Positions 36,612 through 45,758 of a stretch of 50,727 nucleotides of DNA are shown here, piece after piece. Both the position numbers and the translations under genes were made by a program. Position 1 is the stretch's first letter, and every line of letters starts with the position of its first letter. The stretch is from the NCBI RefSeq assembly GCF_003010955.1, contig NZ_PGGO01000030.1, positions 1 to 50,727 of the forward strand, given 5' to 3'. The notes below the pieces were generated by a model that was not told where the DNA came from, did not search any database, and saw only the letters and a list, made by a program, of their open reading frames with translations. The DNA is from Phyllobacterium brassicacearum. GTDB lineage: Bacteria > Pseudomonadota > Alphaproteobacteria > Rhizobiales > Rhizobiaceae.

Positions 36612-37559
36612 ATGATCGAGATTGTTTTTAGACGATGTATCGTCGTCCTGCCTACGCTGCTGCTCGTCTCCATGCTGGTGTTCGGTATGCAGAAACTTCT
36701 CCCCGGTGATCCCATCCTCACCATGGCGGGCGAGGACCGCGATCCGGAAACGATTGCCTACTTGCAGGAGAAATATCATCTCAATGATCCGATTCCGGTC
36801 CAGTACGTCGCATGGCTCGGGCAGATTGTGCGAGGCGACCTTGGAATCTCGCTACGGACCGAGCAGCCCGTGCTCGGGCTGATCGTACAGAAGCTGCCAG
36901 TAACCATCCAGCTGGCGGCATTTGCAATGGTCATCGCCTTTGTGATCGGCGTGCCTGCCGGCATCATTTCTGCGATACGCAAAGGCACGGCCACCGACTA
37001 TGCGATCAACGTCGTTGCATTGTCCGGCCTTTCGATCCCCAATTTCTGGCTGGGCCTTATGCTCATCCTGCTTGTGTCGGTGCAATGGCAATTGCTTCCT
37101 GCTTCCGGTTACACCTCACCCCTCGAGGATATCAGCCAGAACCTGCGCACGATGCTGATGCCGGCTTTCGTTCTGGGGACAGGGCTTGCCGGCGTTCTGA
37201 TGCGCCACACCAGGTCTGCCATGCTCGGCGTGCTACGATCTGATTATGTGCGAACCGCACGGGCCAAAGGCCTTAACGAAAAGACCGTGATCCTGCGCCA
37301 TGCGTTGAAGAACGCGCTGGTACCGATCATCACGCTTTCTACGCTGTTGTTCGGCGAACTGCTTGCAGGTGCGGTCCTGACCGAACAGATCTTCACCATT
37401 CCAGGCTTTGGCAAACTGATCGTCGACGCCGTCTTCACCCGCGATTATGCGGTGGTTCAAGGTGTGGTGCTATGCACTGCCGTTGGTTTCATCCTGATGA
37501 ACCTCGTCGCCGACCTCCTCTACATCGTCGTCAACCCGCGCTTGAGAGATGCAGCATGA
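36612..37559 (+). CDS. ABC transporter permease, DppB/GsiC type
   Basis: Inner-membrane permease, 315 residues. Early family segment MQKLLPGDPILTMAGEDRD and QYVAWLGQIVRGDLGISLR, about six membrane helices, the EAA loop DYVRTARAKGLNEKTVILRH, and the C-terminal motif LLYIVVNPRLRDAA. The stop overlaps the next start by four bases (ATGA at 37556-37559). Confidence 0.93.
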   Translation: MIEIVFRRCIVVLPTLLLVSMLVFGMQKLLPGDPILTMAGEDRDPETIAYLQEKYHLNDPIPVQYVAWLGQIVRGDLGISLRTEQPVLGLIVQKLPVTIQLAAFAMVIAFVIGVPAGIISAIRKGTATDYAINVVALSGLSIPNFWLGLMLILLVSVQWQLLPASGYTSPLEDISQNLRTMLMPAFVLGTGLAGVLMRHTRSAMLGVLRSDYVRTARAKGLNEKTVILRHALKNALVPIITLSTLLFGELLAGAVLTEQIFTIPGFGKLIVDAVFTRDYAVVQGVVLCTAVGFILMNLVADLLYIVVNPRLRDAA

Positions 37560-38416
37560 GTGCCGTAGCCTCTGTCCAGAAGAGCCCTTTCAGTCGCCAA
37601 TTATCCAAATTCACCAGGAACAGGGCGGCAGTTGCAGGGGCTGTCATTGTCGGCCTGTTCGTGGCACTCGCGATCTTTGCGCCGCTGATTGCACCCTATG
37701 ATCCGTTTCAGACGAGCTTCACCACTGTGCGCAAGCCGCCGTCGGTCCGGTTCTGGTTGGGAACGGATGAGTTGGGCCGCGATATTTTCTCACGCATGAT
37801 CTATGGCGCGCGCGCATCCTTGATGGCTGGTGGCGTGTCCGTGGTGATTGCCGTCATTGTCGGCGTACCATTCGGCCTGCTCGCCGGATATTTTGGCGGC
37901 TGGATCGATAGTATCATTTCTCGCCTGATTGACGCGATGCTGGCCATTCCCTTTCTTATCCTTGCCATTTCACTCGCTGCATTTCTGGGCGCCAGCCTCA
38001 CCAATGCCATGATCGCCATTGGTCTTTCTGCTGCACCAATTTTTGCCCGCCTGACAAGAGGTCAGGTTTTATCGGTAAAGGCAGAGGAATATGTCGAGGC
38101 GGCTCACGTTATTGGCCTGCGACACACACGCATCATCCTGCACTACATACTGCCAAACTCCATCCCTCCGGTCATTGTACAGGCGACGCTGACGATTGCC
38201 GCCGCCATCATCGCAGAGGCAAGTCTGTCCTTCCTCGGCCTTGGTCAACAGCCGCCCAATCCCTCCTGGGGCTCGATGCTGAACACGGCCAAGAACTTCA
38301 TCTCGCAGGCTCCCTGGATGTCGCTGTGGCCGGGAGCCGCAATCTTCCTCGCCGTTTTGGGCTTCAACCTTCTGGGTGACGGCCTGCGCGACGCAATCGA
38401 TCCGCGCGAATACTGA
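37556..38416 (+). CDS. ABC transporter permease, DppC/GsiD type
   Basis: Partner permease of 286 residues from ATG 37556 (a frame extending back to 37472 lies inside the first permease). Visible: APYDPFQTSFTTVRKPPS, WLGTDELGRDIFSRMIYGAR, the EAA loop VKAEEYVEAAHVIGLRHTRI, and EASLSFLGLGQQPPNPSWGS. Followed 28 bp later by the gamma-glutamyltransferase-family gene. Confidence 0.93.
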   Translation: MSAVASVQKSPFSRQLSKFTRNRAAVAGAVIVGLFVALAIFAPLIAPYDPFQTSFTTVRKPPSVRFWLGTDELGRDIFSRMIYGARASLMAGGVSVVIAVIVGVPFGLLAGYFGGWIDSIISRLIDAMLAIPFLILAISLAAFLGASLTNAMIAIGLSAAPIFARLTRGQVLSVKAEEYVEAAHVIGLRHTRIILHYILPNSIPPVIVQATLTIAAAIIAEASLSFLGLGQQPPNPSWGSMLNTAKNFISQAPWMSLWPGAAIFLAVLGFNLLGDGLRDAIDPREY

Positions 38417-38444
38417 ACATTTACAGATAGTAGGAATGACAACC

Positions 38445-40241
38445 ATGTTTACTACCAGACCGGAAATTTTGGGCACCTTTGGCGTTGTGACCTCGACGCA
38501 CTGGCTTGCGTCAGCTGCCGGCATGGCAATGTTGGAGCGCGGCGGTAATGCCTTCGACGCTGCCGCTGCCGCCGGTTTCGTGCTGCAGGTGGTGGAGCCG
38601 CATCTGGTCGGTCCCGCCGGTGAAGTGCCCATCATCCTTCATTCAGTCCTGAGCGGAAAGACCGAGGTGTTGTGCGGACAAGGGGTGACGCCACAAGCTG
38701 CAACCATCGATGCGTATAAAGCGATGGGCCTTGAACTGGTGCCCGGCTCGGGCCTTCTGGCCGCGGTCGTTCCTGGTGCATTTGACGCCTGGATGGTTCT
38801 TCTGCGCGATCACGGCTCGATGAAGCTCCGCGATGTGATGGAACCGGCAATTTATTATGCCCGCCACGGCCATCCGCTTCTGCCGCGCGTTGCCAACACG
38901 ATTAAGGACAATGCCGAATTCTTCGCCAAGGAGTGGCCGACCTCGGCAGCAACCTGGCTGCCCGGCGGCAATGCGCCGGAAGCCAGGAAGCTGTTCTGCA
39001 ATCCTGTCCTCGCAGATACCTATCAGCGCATCGTCGACGAGGCGGAAGCAGCCGGAGGAAATCGGGAGGCCACGATCGAAAAGGCGCGCGATGTTTTCTA
39101 TCGCGGCTTCATTGCCGAGGCGATTGACCGCTTCTGCCGGGAGACCGAGGCGATGGATACCAGCGGGCGCCGTCACAAGGGGCTTTTGACAGGCGACGAT
39201 ATGGCTCGCTGGAGCGCCACATACGAAACTCCGCTGACCTATGATTACCACGGCTGGACAGTAGCCAAGACCGGACCATGGGGGCAGGGGCCGGTATTCC
39301 TGCAGACGCTCTCACTCTTGAAAGAGCTGGACATCGCCGCCATGAAGCCGGACAGCGCTGATTTCATTCACACTGTTACGGAAGCCATGAAGCTCGCCTT
39401 TGCCGACCGCGAAGTCTATTACGGTGATCCGGATTTCGTCGATGTTCCGTTAAAGGTGCTGCTGTCTGATGCCTATGCTGCACAGCGGCGTGGACTGATC
39501 GGAAACCGGGCGTCGACGGAGCTGAGGCCCGGCACGGTTCCGGGCTATGACGGCCAGCTCAAAACGGCAATGTCACAGGTGCGTTATGCCGGCGCAAGCA
39601 GTGATGTTGCGCCCGGCGCAGGTGAGCCGACGATGGCGCACCTTCGCACCGAAAGGCGTGGTGATACCGTTCATATCGATGTCATCGACCGGTGGGGCAA
39701 TATGATCTCTGCCACGCCTTCGGGCGGATGGCTGCAATCGTCGCCGGTCATCACCGAGCTTGGGTTTGCGCTCAACACGCGTGCGCAGATGTTCTGGCTG
39801 GAGCCCGGACTGCCGTCTAGCATGGCGCCGAGCAAGCGACCGCGCACCACTTTGACACCTTCGCTGGCGCTGTTTGCAGGCAAACCGCGCATGGTGTTCG
39901 GTACGCCGGGCGGCGACCAGCAGGACCAGTGGCAGCTGGCATTGTTTCTGCGGCGGGTGCATCACGGTCTGAACCTGCAGGAGGGAATCGACCTGCCACT
40001 GTTCCACACCATGCATTTCCCGTCCTCCTTCTATCCGCGTGAGGCGATACCGGGCCGCCTTGTCGTGGAGGAGAGTTTTGGTCAGAAAACCATTGAGGCG
40101 CTGAAAGCACGCGGTCACGATGTCGAGGTCGTTCCCCAATGGTCGGTCGGACGTTTGACTGCAGCCGAGCGGGAACCGGACGGTATCTTGCGCGCGGCCG
40201 CCACTCCACGCCTCATGCAGGCCTACGCAATCGGACGCTGA
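38445..40241 (+). CDS. Gamma-glutamyltransferase-family Ntn-hydrolase without signal peptide
   Basis: Protein of 598 residues related to gamma-glutamyltranspeptidase (self-cleaving Ntn-hydrolase). Start ATG 38445 (AGGA 9 bp upstream); an ATG at 38436 would be too close to that site. The N-terminal region has the family pattern VVTSTHWLASAAGMAMLERGGNAFD (two overlapping family strings near residue 15). The expected autoprocessing nucleophile is Thr408 in GDTVHIDVIDRWGN. The oxyanion Gly-Gly is 489-490 in FGTPGGDQQDQ. The usual PLSSMSP motif is altered to KRPRTTLTPS, so specificity may differ from true GGT. With no signal peptide, it would act in the cytoplasm on imported substrate. Could also be a cephalosporin-acylase-like or oxamate-hydrolase-like member. 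Confidence 0.85.
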   Translation: MFTTRPEILGTFGVVTSTHWLASAAGMAMLERGGNAFDAAAAAGFVLQVVEPHLVGPAGEVPIILHSVLSGKTEVLCGQGVTPQAATIDAYKAMGLELVPGSGLLAAVVPGAFDAWMVLLRDHGSMKLRDVMEPAIYYARHGHPLLPRVANTIKDNAEFFAKEWPTSAATWLPGGNAPEARKLFCNPVLADTYQRIVDEAEAAGGNREATIEKARDVFYRGFIAEAIDRFCRETEAMDTSGRRHKGLLTGDDMARWSATYETPLTYDYHGWTVAKTGPWGQGPVFLQTLSLLKELDIAAMKPDSADFIHTVTEAMKLAFADREVYYGDPDFVDVPLKVLLSDAYAAQRRGLIGNRASTELRPGTVPGYDGQLKTAMSQVRYAGASSDVAPGAGEPTMAHLRTERRGDTVHIDVIDRWGNMISATPSGGWLQSSPVITELGFALNTRAQMFWLEPGLPSSMAPSKRPRTTLTPSLALFAGKPRMVFGTPGGDQQDQWQLALFLRRVHHGLNLQEGIDLPLFHTMHFPSSFYPREAIPGRLVVEESFGQKTIEALKARGHDVEVVPQWSVGRLTAAEREPDGILRAAATPRLMQAYAIGR

Positions 40242-40296
40242 ACAGTCCCCGCGGCCCAACGCTTCATGCTGCGTGGCCTCCATTGAAAGTTGAAGT

Positions 40297-41148
40297 ATGT
40301 TTGGCATTCCTCTTTTTGAGCTGTCCTGGCTGGTCATAGGACTGCTGGCCGCGGGCGCAGTGACTGGGTTGTTGGCCGGCCTTTTCGGCGTCGGTGGCGG
40401 TGCGGTCGCTGTTCCGGTGCTTTATGAACTGTTCCGTTTCATGGGAGTACCGGAAGAGGTGCGCATGCCGCTGTGCATCGGCACGTCGCTAGCTATCATC
40501 ATCCCAACATCGCTGCGTTCCTTTTACGCACATAAGGCCAAAGGGGCCGTCGACATGACGATCCTCAGTAAATGGGCTGTTCCGGTGGTTTTGGGCGTGG
40601 TGCTGGGCAGTTTGATCGCCCGTTATGCTCCCGCCAATCTTTTCAAAATCGTCTTTGTCGTCGTCGCAGGCACCTCCGCAATCCGCCTGCTGTTTGGCAA
40701 CGACAAATGGCGCATTGCCGATGATGTTCCAGCAGGGTGGATCATGCGTATCTACGGGATTGTCATCGGCATCCTGTCGTCGCTGATGGGCATCGGCGGC
40801 GGACAATTGTCCAATCTGTTTATGACGTTCTACGGCCGCCCGATCCATCAGGCGGTAGCGACCTCATCGGGGCTCGGTATTTTGATCTCAATTCCGGGGA
40901 CGCTTGGCTATATGTATGCGGGCTGGTCGCGCGCTGTGCAATTTCCCGACGTTGCTGCACTGCAGTTTCCACTCGCCATAGGGTATGTCTCGCTGCTCGG
41001 ACTGGCCCTCTTCATTCCGACCACGGTTCTGACTGCCCCGATCGGGGTGAAGCTTGCGCACTCGTGGTCCAAGTCGAAGCTGGAGATGGCCTTCGGCATT
41101 TTCCTCCTTCTGATCTGCCTTCGCTTCCTTGCCAGTGTGCTGCTCTGA
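40297..41148 (+). CDS. TauE/SafE-family membrane exporter
   Basis: Integral membrane protein of 283 residues with about eight hydrophobic segments. The N-terminal repeat is GLLAGLFGVGGGAVAVPVL and the second repeat is ILSSLMGIGGGQLSNLFMT; this duplicated glycine-rich motif is the hallmark of the TauE/SafE family (sulfite, sulfoacetate and other organic anion export). It is embedded between the GGT-family enzyme and the importer ATPase in the same direction, so it probably disposes of a product of that pathway. A sulfur-containing product is an inference from the family. Confidence 0.88.
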   Translation: MFGIPLFELSWLVIGLLAAGAVTGLLAGLFGVGGGAVAVPVLYELFRFMGVPEEVRMPLCIGTSLAIIIPTSLRSFYAHKAKGAVDMTILSKWAVPVVLGVVLGSLIARYAPANLFKIVFVVVAGTSAIRLLFGNDKWRIADDVPAGWIMRIYGIVIGILSSLMGIGGGQLSNLFMTFYGRPIHQAVATSSGLGILISIPGTLGYMYAGWSRAVQFPDVAALQFPLAIGYVSLLGLALFIPTTVLTAPIGVKLAHSWSKSKLEMAFGIFLLLICLRFLASVLL

Positions 41149-41169
41149 GCTTTCGATGAAGGATCGCCC

Positions 41170-42990
41170 ATGACCCCTCCTATTTTGTCCGTCACCAGGC
41201 TGCGCACGTCCTTCCACAATGATGGGATATGGACGCCGGTCGTTCGCGACATCTCGTTCGATGTCGCGCCCAAGACAACTGTGGCCATTGTCGGCGAATC
41301 CGGCTCTGGCAAGAGCATGACGGCCCTGTCGATTATGCGGCTGCTTCCGGGTGGCAACAGCAAGGTCGAGGGCAGAATTGCACTGGCGGGCCGATCGCTT
41401 CTTGATCTTCCCGAGAAGGAGATGCGCAGCGTGCGTGGCAATGAAATTGCCATGATCTTTCAGGAGCCGATGACCAGTCTTAATCCGAGCCTTACCATCG
41501 GATTCCAGATCGTCGAAGCTTTGATCTGTCATCGCAACATGAGCCGCGCCGAGGCCGAAGCGGAAGTCATCCGGCTTCTTGAAAGAGTACGCATCCCTTC
41601 TGCGAAGGCGCGCTTCAACGATTATCCGCACCGGCTTTCCGGTGGCATGCGCCAGCGTGTGATGATCGCCATGGCCCTTGCCTGCAAGCCGAAGCTCCTG
41701 ATTGCTGACGAGCCCACTACCGCGCTCGATGTTACGATCCAGGCCCAGATTCTCGAGCTAATCCGGGATCTGCAGGAAGAGGAGGGTATGGCCGTCCTGT
41801 TCATCACCCATGATATGGGCGTGGTCGCCGAAATTGCTGACCGCACCATTGTCATGTTGCGTGGCGATCTTGTCGAAAGCGGCGACACCGCGGACATTTT
41901 CAACAATCCGCAGCATGTCTATACGCGCTCGCTGCTTTCGGCCGTGCCGAAGCTCGGTTCCATGACTGGGAAGGCACGTCCGCTGCGCTTTCCTGTCGTC
42001 GATCAGAAGACGGGCATCGCAGCCGAGCCGCCCGCAGGCTTCGATACAATCAGCATTGCGCGGCCGATCCTCGAGGTGAAGAATCTCACCAAGTATTTTG
42101 ACATTCGCAAAGGTGTATTGCGCGGCTTGGCTGGCCGCGTCCACGCGGTGGAGAATATCTCGTTCAGCATTCATCGCGGCGAAACGCTTGCGCTGGTTGG
42201 CGAGTCCGGTTGCGGCAAGTCGACTACAGGTCGCTCCATCGTCCGTTTGACCGAGCCGACCAGCGGGTCGATCCAGCTTGCTGGTGAAGACATTCTAAAC
42301 ACCGGAAAATCCTCGTTTCGCGACACGCGCAAGCGCATGCAGATGATATTCCAGGATCCCTATGCCAGCCTCAATCCACGTATGCGCATCGGCGAGAGCA
42401 TTGCTGAGCCGATGATTGCGCATGCGACGGAAACGCCGAAACGAGCACGGGAAAGAGTGGGCGAACTCTTGAAGAGTGTCGGCCTGAGCGCCGAGATCTA
42501 TGACCGCTACCCACACGAGTTTTCCGGAGGACAGCGCCAGCGTATCTGCATCGCCCGCGCCTTGTCGCTCGGCCCCGAACTCATCGTTGCCGACGAGGCC
42601 GTTTCCGCGCTTGACGTTTCGATCAAGGCACAGGTGATCAATCTGATGCTGGACCTGCAGGAAAGACTGAAACTGGCTTTCCTCTTCATTTCGCACGACA
42701 TGGCTGTTGTTGAACGGATCAGCCACCGAGTGGCGGTGATGTATCTAGGCGAGATCGTCGAGATTGGGTCGCGCGCCAGCGTCTTCGGCAACCCGCAGCA
42801 TCCTTACACCAAGCGGCTGCTCTCGGCGGTACCGATCCCGGATCCAGGCCTCCGCGTCAGCAAAAAGCGGCTGGTCAATGACGAGTTGAAGAGCCCGATC
42901 CGCGCGTTGGATTATCAGGTTCCTGTCCGGCCATTCAAACAGGTCGGGCCCAATCATATGGTGCAGGAGTGGGGAGCGGAGTGGGCATAA
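41170..42990 (+). CDS. Fused peptide-type ABC transporter ATPase (GsiA-like)
   Basis: Two-domain ATPase of 606 residues, paralogous along its whole length to the protein at 29449. Domain 1: Walker A GESGSGKS, signature [15 protein letters not shown] and Walker [13 protein letters not shown]. Domain 2: Walker [10 protein letters not shown], signature [15 protein letters not shown] and Walker [13 protein letters not shown]. The C-terminal ends of the two paralogues diverge (here [11 protein letters not shown]). It is the last gene of the second Gsi-type operon, tail-to-tail with a GntR-family gene. Confidence 0.93.
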   Translation: MTPPILSVTRLRTSFHNDGIWTPVVRDISFDVAPKTTVAIVGESGSGKSMTALSIMRLLPGGNSKVEGRIALAGRSLLDLPEKEMRSVRGNEIAMIFQEPMTSLNPSLTIGFQIVEALICHRNMSRAEAEAEVIRLLERVRIPSAKARFNDYPHRLSGGMRQRVMIAMALACKPKLLIADEPTTALDVTIQAQILELIRDLQEEEGMAVLFITHDMGVVAEIADRTIVMLRGDLVESGDTADIFNNPQHVYTRSLLSAVPKLGSMTGKARPLRFPVVDQKTGIAAEPPAGFDTISIARPILEVKNLTKYFDIRKGVLRGLAGRVHAVENISFSIHRGETLALVGESGCGKSTTGRSIVRLTEPTSGSIQLAGEDILNTGKSSFRDTRKRMQMIFQDPYASLNPRMRIGESIAEPMIAHATETPKRARERVGELLKSVGLSAEIYDRYPHEFSGGQRQRICIARALSLGPELIVADEAVSALDVSIKAQVINLMLDLQERLKLAFLFISHDMAVVERISHRVAVMYLGEIVEIGSRASVFGNPQHPYTKRLLSAVPIPDPGLRVSKKRLVNDELKSPIRALDYQVPVRPFKQVGPNHMVQEWGAEWA

Positions 42991-43068
42991 GAGCGAATAT
43001 CACTGCTCTCTGCCGATCGAACCACCCGTTCAAGGCGCGTCACAACGAATGTTTGGTACTGAGCCGAA

Positions 43069-43761
43069 CTATTCAGCGGCCTCACGGACCGGGATCAAGC
43101 GCCGTTCGACCTGCTGCAAATGTTGGCGCATGGCGGCCGCCGCACCGCTAAGGTCGCGTTCAGCGATCGCTTCGACAATCCGTTCATGGTCGGCAAAACT
43201 GTGATGGTCGGCTGGTGGACGCGCACCATCGGATCGCAGACGGCCCCACACCACAGTGCGGCGAACTGCGTTCAGCACGTCGAAGAGGCCAAGTAGCACG
43301 TTATTGCTGCTCGCCTGGGCGATCTGTCGGTGGAGCAGATTGTCTATATTCTCATATTGCCGCCATGTTGCTGCGTCACGCGTTTGCGCGAGCGACTGTC
43401 GCATTGCAGCGATGTCGTCGAGTGTGGCGTGCAGCGCCGCTTCGCGCGCAATCTCCGGCTCGATGATAAGTCGCGCACGCATCACATCGGCGGGGTTCGT
43501 CCGTCCGGCAATTTCAGAAATGCCGATCGTCTCCTCAATCGGTCCGCTACCGACGAAGGTACCCTTGCCGACATGGCGCCAGATACGGCCGTCTTTCTCG
43601 AGCACCGCCAGCGCCTTGCGCAGATCGCCACGCGACACGCCGAGGCTTTCGCACAGTTCCCGTTCGGCGGGCAACCGGGTTTCGCCCGAAAGGTTCATTT
43701 GACCCAGATAGGCCTGAAGCTGCACCAACGCGGCGTGGCCGCCGTCTCCTACATTGTCCAT
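43069..43761 (-). CDS. FadR-subfamily GntR regulator of the NitT-type operon
   Basis: Regulator of 230 residues from ATG 43761; a TTG at 43773 would lengthen it by four codons and lies in the operator-like palindrome. Winged helix-turn-helix: RLPAERELCESLGVSRGDLR, then KALAVLEKDGRIWRHVGKGTF, close to the 34258 regulator in the DNA-contact region. The FCD domain has NLLHRQIAQASSN and HERIVEAIAERDLSG plus MRQHLQQVERRL. Divergent from the importer at 43941, which it most likely represses. Confidence 0.88.
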   Translation of the reverse strand: MDNVGDGGHAALVQLQAYLGQMNLSGETRLPAERELCESLGVSRGDLRKALAVLEKDGRIWRHVGKGTFVGSGPIEETIGISEIAGRTNPADVMRARLIIEPEIAREAALHATLDDIAAMRQSLAQTRDAATWRQYENIDNLLHRQIAQASSNNVLLGLFDVLNAVRRTVVWGRLRSDGARPPADHHSFADHERIVEAIAERDLSGAAAAMRQHLQQVERRLIPVREAAE

Positions 43762-43774
43762 TGGTTTAACCAAT
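43760..43774. promoter_or_regulatory. FadR-type palindromic operator at the regulator start
   Basis: Perfect 15-base palindrome ATTGGTTTAACCAAT. Its core TGGT-N3-ACCA fits the FadR-subfamily pattern TNGTNNNACNA. It overlaps the start codon region of the minus-strand GntR gene, so bound regulator would block its own expression. Confidence 0.65.
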
Positions 43775-43895
43775 CTGCATATTGATTCCTAATAATGGTT
43801 GTTAATTCGATTGCGGGATTTCGTCAACTGCCAATTTTGTGGTCTGGCTCAGCCGAATTGTCAATTATTGCTTGACCAATCCGGGGCATATCTTT

Positions 43896-43915
43896 AACCA
43901 TTTGGACTATTGGTT
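43896..43915. promoter_or_regulatory. AACCA-N10-TGGTT element before the NitT-type operon
   Basis: AACCA (43896-43900) and TGGTT (43911-43915) are separated by ten bases, identical in form to 34071-34090. A related GACCAAT is at 43874-43880. It lies about 25 bp upstream of the binding-protein start codon, in a position to block transcription. Confidence 0.55.
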
Positions 43916-43940
43916 ACAAAAGACACGGGAGGAAGCAACA

Positions 43941-44936
43941 ATGACCAAACTGTCCAGACGTACCGTACTAGCCATTGCTCTCGCCGCAACCATCGGAAGC
44001 GCAATGCCCCTGGGCCCGGCCCACGCCGGCAATATGCGGATCGCATTTGGTGATCTGCCCGGAATAGAGTCCATTCAGACCCTTGCGGCAATCGAGCGCG
44101 CCAAGGAGCGCGGGGTTGGCGTCGAGCTGATCATCCTTAACGATGAGGATCTGGCCGCCCAGGCGATTGTAGGCGGCCAGGCCGATGTGGGCATAGGCGC
44201 GCCCTACACCCTGATCCAGAAGGTCGGGGTGCCGATCCGTCTTTTCGCGCAAATCTCGACACTGCGATTTTTCCCGGTGGTCAATAGCGAATCCTACAAG
44301 AGCTGGAAGGATCTCGATGGCCAGGAAGTGGCGGTTCAGGCGCGAGGCTCCGGTACCGAGGCCGTCATGCTGCTGATGGCTAAGGCGAATGGTATCACGC
44401 TCGGCAAGATCAGCTATGTGCCAGGTTCGGAGGTGCGGCGCAACGCGTTGATCCAGGGAACCCTGAAAGCCTCGATCGTAGACGCGGCCAACCGGCGTGC
44501 CCTTGAAGCGGAAGCCCCCGGCAAGTTCACTGTCCTGCCGGTCGACAACGTCAGTGCATCGGATGAGGCGTTGTTTGCGACGGCGGACTACCTCAAGAGC
44601 AACGCGGCCGATGTTGACATCCTGGTTGAGGAATTGATGAAGACGGGGCGTGAGATCACCGAAAATCCCGCTGTCGCCGTGGAACTCCGCAACAAGTACA
44701 AGCTTCTGCCCGATCTCGGTGCGGATGGCGACAAGGAAATCGAGGAGTACTACAAGGAGACCGCTGAGGCCGGTAGCCTTGCGCTGAATGGCGGCGGCAC
44801 CGACGCAGCCACCGGCGACTTTGCATTCTTCAGCCTGGCTGGTCAGATCGAGGGCGATCCGGCTACCCTAAAGGTCGACGATTTCTGGGATGTCTCGGCC
44901 ATTGACCGCGCCGTCGCCAAGCTCGGCAAGAAGTAG
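43941..44936 (+). CDS. Periplasmic binding protein, NitT/TauT type
   Basis: Solute-binding protein of the nitrate/sulfonate/bicarbonate class (NMT1-like), 331 residues. ATG 43941 follows GGGAGG; upstream frame to 43839 is rejected. The signal peptide contains RRTVLAIALAATIGSAM and ends at AHA. Mature motifs: IAFGDLPGIESIQTLAAIER, AQAIVGGQADVGIGAPYTLI and DLDGQEVAVQARGSGTEAVM. First gene of a five-gene operon. Substrate unknown; the FAH-type hydrolase at the end of the operon hints at an aromatic-derived or dicarboxylic acid. Confidence 0.9.
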   Translation: MTKLSRRTVLAIALAATIGSAMPLGPAHAGNMRIAFGDLPGIESIQTLAAIERAKERGVGVELIILNDEDLAAQAIVGGQADVGIGAPYTLIQKVGVPIRLFAQISTLRFFPVVNSESYKSWKDLDGQEVAVQARGSGTEAVMLLMAKANGITLGKISYVPGSEVRRNALIQGTLKASIVDAANRRALEAEAPGKFTVLPVDNVSASDEALFATADYLKSNAADVDILVEELMKTGREITENPAVAVELRNKYKLLPDLGADGDKEIEEYYKETAEAGSLALNGGGTDAATGDFAFFSLAGQIEGDPATLKVDDFWDVSAIDRAVAKLGKK

Positions 44937-44947
44937 GAGCCCGCCCT

Positions 44948-45757
44948 ATGGAGAACAGTCTGAGGGCTGAGCGCGGGGCTGTCAGCCTCGCGTCCCATTC
45001 CGGCTGGAGAGACCAGTCGATTCTCCTGCGGTTCATGTCAATCGCGTTATTTGCAGGCGCCTGGGAGATCGCGGGCCGGATTCCGGTTAGCTTCGCTTTT
45101 CCGACCTTCTCCGACACAATGGTTGCGTTCGTCAAACTGGTCGCAGATGGCAGCCTGCCAACGGCATATCTTTCAACATTGCAACCCTTGCTGCTCGGAG
45201 TTGTTCTCTCGGCTTTTCTTGGCGTCGGCCTGGGTACGCTGTGCGGACTATGGCGCGCCGGTGAATGGCTGCTCATTCCGGTGTTCATTGTGCTTCAGGC
45301 AGCTCCCGTCGCGGCCTTCATCCCCATGGTCACGTTCATCTACGGAATCGGGATGACGGCCAAGACACTTGCAGTAATGATCCTTGCATTGCCTGTGATC
45401 GTGCTCAACACCTACAAGGCGGTGCGCAATGTGAACGAGTCGTTGCTCGTCATGTGTCGATCATTTCTCGGGACACGGTGGCAGACCGTGGCCAAGATCA
45501 TTCTTCCTGACGCCAGCCCGGTCATCTTCGCGGGGTTGCGCCTGGGTGTCGCAGCCGGATTCGTCGGCGTCGTTCTCGCCGAGCTACTGATTACACCGAC
45601 CGGGATCGGCGATCTCATAACCTTCCACCGCTCGCGTGCCGACTATGCCGAGATGTATGCAACAATTGGCTCGATAATCGCACTTTCGACGCTCACGCTC
45701 ATTGTGCTGCAGTGGATCGAGATCCGCTTATTCAGGCCCGAGAAGCGAGGAGCATGA
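44948..45757 (+). CDS. NitT/TauT-type ABC permease (first of two)
   Basis: Inner-membrane permease of the TauC/SsuC family, 269 residues, about six helices. The EAA loop VNESLLVMCRSFLGTRWQTV is near residue 165, followed by ILPDASPVIFAGLRLGVAAG. The last part has GVVLAELLITPTGIGDLI. It begins 11 bp after the binding-protein gene and ends one base before the ATPase start. Confidence 0.91.
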   Translation: MENSLRAERGAVSLASHSGWRDQSILLRFMSIALFAGAWEIAGRIPVSFAFPTFSDTMVAFVKLVADGSLPTAYLSTLQPLLLGVVLSAFLGVGLGTLCGLWRAGEWLLIPVFIVLQAAPVAAFIPMVTFIYGIGMTAKTLAVMILALPVIVLNTYKAVRNVNESLLVMCRSFLGTRWQTVAKIILPDASPVIFAGLRLGVAAGFVGVVLAELLITPTGIGDLITFHRSRADYAEMYATIGSIIALSTLTLIVLQWIEIRLFRPEKRGA

Positions 45758-45758
45758 C

